DNA of 20,785 bases from a virus: the IMG/VR virus record IMGVR_UViG_3300044695_003912, positions 1 to 20,785 of that record; one strand, given 5' to 3'. Positions 5,231-11,387 of this stretch are shown piece by piece. Position 1 is the stretch's first letter. Every line of letters starts with the position of its first letter. The translations under genes were made by a program, and so were the position numbers. A model generated the notes under the pieces. The model saw only the letters and a list, made by a program, of their open reading frames with translations, was not told the origin of the DNA and made no database searches.

Positions 5231-5712
5231 CTAGTTCCCACAGTGTGAGAAGGAACTAGGATGACCGTAACGTGTACAATAAGAGCTGGAAACCATGCAT
5301 CAGGATAAGATGCAACAATGGATTACCGATTCCACGGTAAAGCCTTCCGCTTCCTTAATGTAGCGTTGCTGTCTCTGATTATATTTTGTCAGAACGTTCT
5401 AGATGGATTCAAAGCAATTCCGATTCATGGACTACGATTAGGGACCTTCCCATAATCCACGAATGATGAAATTGTCGCTCAGAGTAGCGAACCCGACTAG
5501 TTACACCGTAACACTTGATACCTGCTTTGACACAAGGACCGAATCAGGATCCAAGGACAGGGTTCACCATGCTACGATGATTCATACAACGACAAAAACC
5601 ATGCAACCGATTGGCTGCATGGTTCATTTAGACTTCTCACCCCGTCACATGCTACATGGTAGCACGCTTGTGGTGAGGGATTATTCCTAGGGCTTTGATG
5701 GACGCTGCCCTA
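5231..5712. other. Hairpin-rich non-coding region
   Basis: No gene is supported here. Perfect short stems seen: 5231-5238/5252-5259 (CTAGTTCC), 5296-5301/5309-5314 (TGCATC), 5436-5444/5448-5457 (GATTA-GGGA with one bulge), 5597-5605/5616-5624 (AACCATGCA), 5650-5655/5659-5664 (TGCTAC) inside 5636-5641/5672-5677 (CTCACC), and 5688-5693/5707-5712 (TAGGGC). A 10-bp palindrome AGAACGTTCT lies at 5391-5400 next to a minus-strand TATAAT at 5383-5378 that lacks a good -35. A 75-codon frame at 5463-5690 has no ribosome site. Confidence 0.6.
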
Positions 5713-5721
5713 AGATATATC

Positions 5722-5754
5722 CCCCTGCCCTTTATGCCGGGCAGGGGCTTTATT
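5722..5754. terminator. Strong GC hairpin terminator, possibly bidirectional
   Basis: CCCCTGCCC (5722-5730) pairs perfectly with GGGCAGGGG (5739-5747) around an eight-base loop, followed on the plus strand by CTTTATT. On the minus strand the hairpin follows the stop of the leftward gene ending at 5768 by about 20 bases and is followed by GATATATCTT, a poorer U-tract. It probably ends that gene and may also end a rightward transcript from the hairpin-rich region, where no protein gene was found. Confidence 0.7.
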
Positions 5755-5767
5755 GATTGTGTGACCG

Positions 5768-6139
5768 TTAGCGACTAAACTTGTTGGCCAGCTTACGGGC
5801 AGCGAAGGCAAGCTGGTGGCGCTCCAATTTGGTCACAGTGTCGAGCCTCATAGCCTGAGCCTGAGCCTTGAGCGCAGCGCGGGCAGCATCACGGCGCTCA
5901 CCAATCGTGTCGTCACGGACCGCGAGCTCTGTATCATAGGTCTCAGTGTCCCCAGAACGATGGGCACGGGCCGCAGCAGTCACGGCCGCGACGCCATACG
6001 TTGCGATTTCGACCGTAGAAGCATCGACTCCGACAAGCCTAACACTGCGCTTGATCGTGTCGCCAAGGCCCGACTTGAACGAGACGGACAGGTTGATGGA
6101 GGTGATAGGAGCAAGGGCAGGCTGGGAAGAGGCAGACAT
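5768..6139 (-). CDS. Hypothetical GC-rich gene, 123-residue basic helical protein
   Basis: It starts MSASSQPALAPITSINLSVS with AAAGGA about eight bases before the ATG. The first half looks beta-rich (LSVSFKSGLGDTIKRSVRLVG, residues 16-36), the second half is a long Ala/Arg helix (about 53-123) with a basic end (ARKLANKFSR). Codons end mostly in G or C, unlike every neighbouring gene, which favour ATA, CTA, AGA and GTA. Frames also stay open on the opposite strand, as expected in GC-rich DNA, but lack ribosome sites. It stands alone between a terminator and an operator-like region, the layout of a transferred moron. Function unknown; a DNA-binding role is possible from charge only. Confidence 0.65.
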   Translation of the reverse strand: MSASSQPALAPITSINLSVSFKSGLGDTIKRSVRLVGVDASTVEIATYGVAAVTAAARAHRSGDTETYDTELAVRDDTIGERRDAARAALKAQAQAMRLDTVTKLERHQLAFAARKLANKFSR

Positions 6140-6286
6140 GGCAGGTTCCTTTCGTGGTACCTAGGTTATGGCTGCATTAGATCACCAGGGAACCACGCTA
6201 CCATGACAACATGCGACATAACCTGTATACACTGGACGCATGAGCTAGCAACGATCGTGCCAATGTGTAACAGTGTTACACGGCAC
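6140..6286 (-). promoter_or_regulatory. Upstream control region of the GC-rich gene
   Basis: On the minus strand TTGCTA and TATACA, 16 bases apart (about 6253-6226), form a weak promoter candidate. The predicted leader contains AGGTTATG/CATAACCT (6163-6170 with 6217-6224) and CGTGGT/ACCACG (6153-6158 with 6192-6197), the latter close to the ribosome site. Upstream is a dyad: GTGTAACA-g-TGTTACAC at 6265-6281, enclosed by GTGCC (6257-6261) and GGCAC (6282-6286), which looks like a repressor operator. Confidence 0.45.
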
Positions 6287-6301
6287 CATGCAACCTAGTA
6301 C

Positions 6302-6315
6302 GTCAAGCCCTTGAC
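6302..6315. promoter_or_regulatory. Dyad GTCAAG-CC-CTTGAC
   Basis: A perfect 14-bp palindrome-like site that also presents a TTGAC word on each strand. No matching -10 hexamer was found at normal spacing on either strand, so an operator or other protein-binding site is more likely than a pair of promoters. The stretch 6316-6436 contains TGTCACA at 6336 but no gene. Confidence 0.4.
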
Positions 6316-6436
6316 ACCGGGGGAGGGTGCGCCTGTGTCACACAGCTAGAGGCAGTATGCGATGTTGAAATAAAATATACACCAAGTTACCATGCACCCA
6401 CTCTACCTCGCGTATAGTCCCATCGTATCCTAGTAA

Positions 6437-6476
6437 CACAAAAACAAAAAGACCACGCAGCAAAGCCACGTGGTCT
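6437..6476 (-). terminator. Rho-independent terminator of the second leftward operon
   Basis: On the minus strand AGACCACG (6476-6469) pairs with CGTGGTCT (6457-6450) around an 11-base loop and is followed by TTTTTGTTTTTGTG (6449-6436). It lies about 25 bases past the last gene of the 8801-6500 group and has all features of an intrinsic terminator. Confidence 0.85.
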
Positions 6477-6499
6477 CCTAAAAATTTTTCACAAAAATT

Positions 6500-6928
6500 T
6501 TACACAGACGCAAGATCCACAAAAGCACTATCACAATGCTCTCTAAACAAATCAACAAGGACAAGACAAATCTCCCACTTCCATCTCATAGCAGCACGTT
6601 TATGCCCTCTAATAAAATCCCTCCACTCCTTAAACGTGCCAGAAACATAAAGAGTATTTCTATCATCGTAGGATACATTCTTAACGTATTTAAGAATACC
6701 ACAGACACTTGCAGTCAACTCAAGGGCTGCGAAAGCATGAAGATCCATCCGTACAGTAGCGGACGCTGAGTGTAGAAACTCATCGTCACCTAAACTAATA
6801 AGGTGACGAATGCGTACATCAAGGTCGTGCTGCTGATTACCCTTTCCGTTATAGATAATAGATTCAAACACGCTGCGAGGATATTTTGTGACGTCCACTA
6901 TGGTTATTGTGTCTGTAGGTGTTAGCAT
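6500..6928 (-). CDS. Hypothetical protein with faint ThyX-like pattern
   Basis: A 142-residue protein, last of the second leftward operon. Residues 50-60 (EFLHSASATVR) and 91-120 (NTLYVSGTFKEWRDFIRG, then KRAAMRWKWEI) recall the order of elements in flavin-dependent thymidylate synthase ThyX: an E-x-x-x-H segment before a strand, then the N-x-x-x-x-x-x-x-x-x-x-F helix and the A-x-W-E-I helix. The ThyX signature RHR-x7-S is absent and the protein is much shorter than ThyX, so an active enzyme is not claimed. It may be a decayed or repurposed relative, or the likeness may be chance. The ATG at 6928 overlaps the upstream stop by one base. Confidence 0.65.
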   Translation of the reverse strand: MLTPTDTITIVDVTKYPRSVFESIIYNGKGNQQHDLDVRIRHLISLGDDEFLHSASATVRMDLHAFAALELTASVCGILKYVKNVSYDDRNTLYVSGTFKEWRDFIRGHKRAAMRWKWEICLVLVDLFREHCDSAFVDLASV

Positions 6929-7188
6929 TACCAGTGTCTCCCCTGTATCTGTTGATCAAGTGGTTCGTACCAGCGGAAGAACTTATCATTCTCGTATTTA
7001 ATAGAAATCTTCTCTGCTGCTTCTTGAACATCACCAGTGAACCATATCTGATGGCGACTGACTGTAGCAACACCATTCACTACTGACTCAGTTCTGTAGA
7101 AGCGCAGAAACTTCTTAACTTTTGAATTAGTTTTATCGTATAGTTTTGTGGTCATAGAGACTCTCTGGTGTAGCAAATGATTTCTCAT
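6928..7188 (-). CDS. Hypothetical protein, 86 residues
   Basis: The ATG at 7188 overlaps the upstream TGA in an ATGA junction, so coupled translation is likely. A second ATG at 7155 (residue 12, MTTKLYDKTNSKVKKF) follows a GAGAG stretch and would give 75 residues. The protein contains an amphipathic helix (GDVQEAAEKISIKYE) and several aromatic residues (RFYRTES, FFRWYEP). No family is recognised. Its stop overlaps the next gene by one base (TAATG-type junction). Confidence 0.68.
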   Translation of the reverse strand: MRNHLLHQRVSMTTKLYDKTNSKVKKFLRFYRTESVVNGVATVSRHQIWFTGDVQEAAEKISIKYENDKFFRWYEPLDQQIQGRHW

Positions 7189-8417
7189 TCACTCTGGTTG
7201 GCTGACATCCGAATTGATCCGTTACGCATATCTAGGCACCACTGTCCGATGCCTCCGAACATATCTTCTACGAAGAACTCTTTCTCCGTGAAGAGGTTTC
7301 TATATTGACGCTCTACAGCTTTAGTGTAGAGAACTTTACCTCTGCCTTTCTCTGAGTTGATAGTATTCTCTAGTTTAGCTCTCCTAGATAAATTGTTAGT
7401 CTCGATAGCCTTAGCATAGTACTTAGAGAATCGGGACTCGATGCGATAGGCACCTATATCCATACCGTACAAGCGTGCAAGTATTCGCTTAAGACTGATA
7501 GTAGAAGTCTCTGTAACAGGGGAGATAATCTCTATACCGTCTGTTACAGACTTATATGACCACTCATATTCTCCATCTAGAATCTTCTGTAACACACAGG
7601 AGTCGAAGCAGATATAAATAGCGCGCTCATCCGACAAAGGATTCTCACAGATCATGTGACGATTCTGTACGAACCATGGACTAATCGGATCATAAAACAC
7701 TATTTCAAGTACACTAACAGCACCGAACGTATAATACTTGGTTTTATTGATGTTGCAAGACATCCATCGCATGTCAGAAGGATCTATTCTATAGTCAAGT
7801 CTATCCTTCCTATGCTGCTTTGCACCTGACTTAGGCAGGCTTAAAGAGTCCATAATGTGTGCAGAAAGAGCCTTTCCGTACGGTCTATCCTCTCTTTGGG
7901 ACCGTAAATATAGCCCATTTCTCATCAAAATAGCGTACTTTGGTATCAAATATTGAAAGAAAACGTTGCATTTTATGGTAATTACCTCATCATTTTGAAT
8001 AATAATAGGTAATTCTACAATATCTTCCTTACTCTTCCATTTTTGACGTGGATGGAAGTTCTTAGCATATATCTCACGCTTCTTAGCAGCAATGGCTCTA
8101 GTAACCTCGTTAGCCTTAGTAAGCATACCTTCTGTTATACTACGTTTCGTGTAGTTAGCAGACGTATAATCCTCATTATCCTCTATACGAAGACTCAAAC
8201 CAACTTTAGTAGATATAAACTTAGAAAAATTGATACCGTCGTTAGAGAAAGGAATACCAGAGCGCACAACCCAGCTTCTTTTCTGGATCTCATCCGTGTG
8301 AGCAACATCAAACATATATACATCAACTCTACCGTCCCTACGAGGATCGGTAGTAGAAATAGTAAGAGTAGAAAAGTCGTCATACTGTTGTACTTTTGAT
8401 GTGGTTACTGATGGCAT
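7185..8417 (-). CDS. Large hypothetical protein, 410 residues
   Basis: The ATG at 8417 (MPSVTTSKVQQYDD) is chosen; the frame is open to a TTG at 8453, but that codon lies inside the -35 of a promoter-like element. It has no Shine-Dalgarno sequence, and the -10 hexamer ends only nine bases before the ATG, suggesting a leaderless or nearly leaderless message. The N-terminal half is beta-rich, the centre has a basic segment (about 115-130, RAIAAKKREIYAKNF), and the C-terminal region is basic and helical (ISLKRILARLYG, then SRRAKLENTINSEKGRGK). Many Tyr, Trp and Cys residues are present, but no CxxC or HNH pattern. Function not recognised. Confidence 0.75.
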   Translation of the reverse strand: MPSVTTSKVQQYDDFSTLTISTTDPRRDGRVDVYMFDVAHTDEIQKRSWVVRSGIPFSNDGINFSKFISTKVGLSLRIEDNEDYTSANYTKRSITEGMLTKANEVTRAIAAKKREIYAKNFHPRQKWKSKEDIVELPIIIQNDEVITIKCNVFFQYLIPKYAILMRNGLYLRSQREDRPYGKALSAHIMDSLSLPKSGAKQHRKDRLDYRIDPSDMRWMSCNINKTKYYTFGAVSVLEIVFYDPISPWFVQNRHMICENPLSDERAIYICFDSCVLQKILDGEYEWSYKSVTDGIEIISPVTETSTISLKRILARLYGMDIGAYRIESRFSKYYAKAIETNNLSRRAKLENTINSEKGRGKVLYTKAVERQYRNLFTEKEFFVEDMFGGIGQWCLDMRNGSIRMSANQSE

Positions 8418-8426
8418 GATGGTTAT

Positions 8427-8453
8427 ATTATACCGGTCAGGAATAGAAGTCAA
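8427..8453 (-). promoter_or_regulatory. Promoter-like element of the 410-residue gene
   Basis: Minus strand TTGACT (8453-8448) and TATAAT (8432-8427) separated by 15 bases, the same geometry as at 3863-3889 and 11354-11380. The start codon lies nine bases after the -10 and no ribosome site is present between them. It lies in the 54-base gap between two leftward genes, so it may be an internal operon promoter. Confidence 0.6.
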
Positions 8454-8471
8454 GTATAATGTTACAGAGGC

Positions 8472-8801
8472 TTACAACTGTACCATTCTACCATGTGCCA
8501 CGCGGTAATCCCACTTGTGCTTACGTAGCCACACAACCTTGTTGTTACCTGTCTCAAGCCAAGCTACATACTTCTGTAAGTAGAACTTAGGGCCAGCACA
8601 GCCTAGCATGGTAGCTGTCTTCATAGTAAGGTCCATTGTATAAAGGACACCTTTACTAGTTTCGTAGCACCAGTTAAATTCTTTTAACTTGTCTTCGTAC
8701 TTAAAGTCGAAAACAGATACCACGTTATTATATACAGTGGACTCCACTCGTATGGTAGAGTACTCATCACATCTACCATATACGTTGATGATCTTCTTCA
8801 T
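8472..8801 (-). CDS. Hypothetical protein, 109 residues
   Basis: First gene left of the divergent promoter region. It starts MKKIINVYGRCDEYSTIRV; the ATG is preceded by AGAAAG and directly by TATAAT, so the ribosome site is weak. It is beta-rich in the first half, with aromatic residues and a C-terminal Trp/Lys stretch (VVWLRKHKWDYRV). No motif or family is recognised. It faces the terminase operon across about 96 bases, a position that phages often use for regulators, but no helix-turn-helix is evident. Confidence 0.7.
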   Translation of the reverse strand: MKKIINVYGRCDEYSTIRVESTVYNNVVSVFDFKYEDKLKEFNWCYETSKGVLYTMDLTMKTATMLGCAGPKFYLQKYVAWLETGNNKVVWLRKHKWDYRVAHGRMVQL

Positions 8802-8823
8802 ATTATACTTTCTAATATAACTA

Positions 8824-8857
8824 TATTATACTTGGGAGGGTCAGTCCTGGTATAATA
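8824..8857. promoter_or_regulatory. Divergent promoter region with symmetric -10 elements
   Basis: TATTATAC (8824-8831) and GTATAATA (8850-8857) are perfect inverted copies, placing a TATAAT on each strand. The rightward one reads TGGTATAAT (8848-8856), an extended -10, with a poor -35 near 8827. Rightward transcription would start near 8863 and include the GAGG ribosome site at 8891-8894. The leftward one (8830-8825) has a poor -35. A second leftward TATAATAT copy occurs just before the 8801 start. Confidence 0.6.
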
Positions 8858-8861
8858 ACAC

Positions 8862-8889
8862 TTGACGAACGTAAAGCAAGTGTTATATT
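8862..8889 (+). promoter_or_regulatory. Second rightward promoter candidate
   Basis: TTGACG (8862-8867) is followed after 16 bases by TATATT (8884-8889), five of six matches in each hexamer. The start codon is only eight bases past the -10, so a transcript from here would be leaderless and skip the ribosome site. It may therefore act weakly or not at all. Confidence 0.4.
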
Positions 8890-8897
8890 TGAGGTGT

Positions 8898-9686
8898 ATG
8901 CTGTCCACTAAACTACTGGCCGATGATTGGATAAATATACTTGGTGACCTTATAACAGGCACGCAAGCATCTAAGATAGAAGCTCTACCAAAGACTCCTC
9001 TATTAAGTGGTATCAAGCTCAAATACGCATTCGGAGAGAATGTAGCTAAGAGGCTTATCCGCAAATGCGGTGTATTACCAGAGATAGATATAGAGGGTAG
9101 CAGACGATGTGTTTATATAAAAGATGGAGTAAGATGTGAAAACTACTCCTCCACCCCATGTTGCGACGAACATTTTGAAGAGGCACAAATGCTAAGTAAT
9201 CACTTTAGATCTAATACATTGCGTAAGCAATATGAAGAACTGATGGGATCGAAACATAAGCTACAGCTAGATAGTGAAGTATCTATGATGAGACTTATGT
9301 TAGGAATACTTGTTAGCAAACTGAATGATAATGCTATCACAATAGAGCATATAGTAGCTGTAACTCAGCTATGCGAAAAGATAACAGGCGTAGTAGACAA
9401 GATGTCTAAGATGAACTCTGTTACACCTGAGACAGTAGACATAATGATGTCGAAAGTAGTAGACATCATAGCTCTATACGTAGAGCCAGATAAACTAGCT
9501 ATCATAGCAGATGCTATAAGTAAAGTAGTACCTACCTATAACGTATGTGACATACAGGTAATGCCTGGAGACACGTATATAGAAGGTGGTCAAGAAATAG
9601 AACCAATAAGCATCCATAAGCGTGCTCTGATAGAGATAGCTGCACAGATGAAAGTAACTGGAGATGAAGCAGATGCAACAATGTAA
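8898..9686 (+). CDS. Putative terminase small subunit with Cys-rich motif
   Basis: A 262-residue protein starting MLSTKLLADDWINIL. The start is chosen because GAGG lies four to five bases upstream; an upstream ATG at 8862 overlaps the promoter candidate. It precedes the large terminase by eight bases, the usual place of the small subunit, which recognises phage DNA and regulates packaging. Residues 71-92 hold C-x8-C-x7-C-C-x2-H, a likely zinc site that is not usual in small terminases. The remainder is helical (about 98-210), as expected for an oligomerising core. Assignment rests on position and helical content, not on a recognised family, so a DNA-binding accessory protein is the alternative. 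Confidence 0.65.
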   Translation: MLSTKLLADDWINILGDLITGTQASKIEALPKTPLLSGIKLKYAFGENVAKRLIRKCGVLPEIDIEGSRRCVYIKDGVRCENYSSTPCCDEHFEEAQMLSNHFRSNTLRKQYEELMGSKHKLQLDSEVSMMRLMLGILVSKLNDNAITIEHIVAVTQLCEKITGVVDKMSKMNSVTPETVDIMMSKVVDIIALYVEPDKLAIIADAISKVVPTYNVCDIQVMPGDTYIEGGQEIEPISIHKRALIEIAAQMKVTGDEADATM

Positions 9687-9694
9687 GGTACTAT

Positions 9695-11347
9695 ATGCAA
9701 CTAGAGTTTGATATTGCTAAGATGCTTGGTGACAAGCTTAAAGCAGCAGCCGCAGCTAAGAATACACTTACCTATCCTACTCTGAAAGAGTGGGGATTAA
9801 AATTCACTCCGCACTATCTGTTTAGAGGAATGTGTCCTCTACATGAAACCTTGAGCGATGTAGGCGATGAACTAAAGAAAGACAGACAGAGTGCAGGAGC
9901 AGGTGGAAAGCGCATACTAGTTATCGCACCTAGAGGTAATGCTAAATCAACTTGGTCTACACTACTCATTCCGCTAAGAGCCATCTGTGAAGGAACTGAG
10001 AAGTACATTATGCTTATCGCTGACACGGCGATTCAAGCAGAAGCGTACCTTAAAAGCATAGCTACAGAGCTAGAAAGTAATGAAGCTCTAAGAGAAGCCT
10101 ATCCACTTGCGTGTGAGCAAGGTGAGACATGGAAGGTATCGCGTATTGAAACCAAGAGCGGCGTATGCATTGAAGCATTGGGTAAGGGTGCTAATCCTAG
10201 AGGTAGAAAGTTCAGACAATACCGTCCATCGCTCATTATCGTAGATGATCCGCAATCTGGTGAAGATATGCTATCACCAACAGGGAGACAGAAAGACATC
10301 GAGTGGTTCGATAAAGACCTATCTTCCGCTGGTGATACAGAGACAAACATATTCGTAGTAGGAACGATGCTACATAGAGAGTGTATCGTAGGAAGCATCG
10401 CTGGTCGTCCATCATACAGAGTTATTAAGTTCGCTGCTATAAGAGAATGGCCCACGCACCTAGATACACATTGGAAAGAGTGGAGTAGACTATTCCACTT
10501 CGACGCAGAAGGTTGCAAAGATTACTACATCAAGCATAAAGACGAAATGCATGAGGGCGCTGTTGTATTGTGGCCAGAGAAAGAAGACCTCCATACACTC
10601 ATGACCATGCGTGAGGAAATAGGGTACCAAGCCTTCGCTTCTGAAAAGCAGAATGATCCTAGAGATCCTAGTAAGTGTGAGTTTCCCGAAGAGTACTTTG
10701 AAGACTGCTACTATAAAGAACCCCCTACTTATAATAAGATTGTTACAGTAGGTTATCTAGATCCAGCCAAGGGAGCAGATACAAAGCGGCACGATTACCC
10801 TGCTATAATTATTCTACACTATCTACCAGAATACAACAAGGTACTAGTCGAATGTGATATGCGAAAACGCCCTATAAACGAGAGAATAGACGATATAAAG
10901 CAGTGGCACTCAGTGGTAAAGTTCTCAGCATTTGGTGTAGAATCCGTAGGTATGCAGTATCTCGTTGGTGAAGAATTACAGGCGAAGGTTCCTAATCTGA
11001 ATGTATTACCTATAGATAACACAGGGCAGAATAAGAACATCCGTATATCTAGACTAGGTTTCTGGTTAAATAGAAAGTTCTTTCTATTTAAACAAGGTTG
11101 CCCTTTCACTAAGATAGTACTGCAACAACTAAAAGATCACCCACACTCTGATCACGACGATGGGCCTGACGGACTAGAAGGTGCATTAAGAGTACTATCT
11201 TCTGTTACAGACTTTGCTAGTGTAGATAGTACAGATATAGGTGATATAGCAGATGACTCTCTAGGGGACAATCTTCTATTTGGAACACGTGATAGGACTC
11301 TTGAGGGTATATCTAATATGTTTGACGCATACCACTATATGCAATAA
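9695..11347 (+). CDS. terL: Terminase large subunit (packaging ATPase and nuclease)
   Basis: A 550-residue protein. The N-terminal ATPase domain has a Walker A-like APRGNAKST at residues 78-86, Walker B LIIVDDPQ at 180-187 with D184-D185, and a coupling motif VVGTMLH at 221-227. The C-terminal RNase H-like nuclease shows GYLDPAKG with D356, a candidate second acidic residue in FGVESVG (E416), and DHDDGPDGLEGALR with D489/D492. It docks on the portal, pumps DNA into the prohead and cuts concatemers. The start follows an AAGG ribosome site that overlaps the stop of the preceding gene. Length and motif order are normal for the family; the gene is intact. Confidence 0.96.
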   Translation: MQLEFDIAKMLGDKLKAAAAAKNTLTYPTLKEWGLKFTPHYLFRGMCPLHETLSDVGDELKKDRQSAGAGGKRILVIAPRGNAKSTWSTLLIPLRAICEGTEKYIMLIADTAIQAEAYLKSIATELESNEALREAYPLACEQGETWKVSRIETKSGVCIEALGKGANPRGRKFRQYRPSLIIVDDPQSGEDMLSPTGRQKDIEWFDKDLSSAGDTETNIFVVGTMLHRECIVGSIAGRPSYRVIKFAAIREWPTHLDTHWKEWSRLFHFDAEGCKDYYIKHKDEMHEGAVVLWPEKEDLHTLMTMREEIGYQAFASEKQNDPRDPSKCEFPEEYFEDCYYKEPPTYNKIVTVGYLDPAKGADTKRHDYPAIIILHYLPEYNKVLVECDMRKRPINERIDDIKQWHSVVKFSAFGVESVGMQYLVGEELQAKVPNLNVLPIDNTGQNKNIRISRLGFWLNRKFFLFKQGCPFTKIVLQQLKDHPHSDHDDGPDGLEGALRVLSSVTDFASVDSTDIGDIADDSLGDNLLFGTRDRTLEGISNMFDAYHYMQ

Positions 11348-11353
11348 GATACA

Positions 11354-11380
11354 TTGACAAACTAGTTGTCGGTGTATAAT
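11354..11380 (+). promoter_or_regulatory. Near-consensus promoter before the lipoprotein gene
   Basis: TTGACA (11354-11359) and TATAAT (11375-11380) both match the sigma-70 consensus exactly, separated by 15 bases. The start codon of the next gene is seven bases after the -10, so transcription would begin at or one to two bases before the ATG. It lies in the 40-base gap after the large terminase and could express the lipoprotein independently of the virion operon. Confidence 0.7.
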
Positions 11381-11387
11381 AAGACCC

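Noticed and set aside
5463-5690. 75-codon plus-strand frame
   Set aside because: No ribosome site and it runs through several perfect hairpins; the hairpins explain the sequence better.
5816-6298. Plus-strand frames of 160 and 72 codons opposite the GC-rich gene
   Set aside because: GC-rich DNA keeps antisense frames open; only the minus-strand gene has AAAGGA before its start.
6310-6340. TTGACA as a rightward promoter
   Set aside because: No -10 hexamer at 15-18 bases and no rightward gene follows.
6481-6502. AAAAATTTTT repeated twice as an extra terminator
   Set aside because: A/T-only pairing is weak and the clear terminator at 6437-6476 already serves this operon.
8798-9064. 88-codon minus-strand frame across the divergent region
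   Set aside because: It is antisense to the small-terminase gene and covers both promoters.
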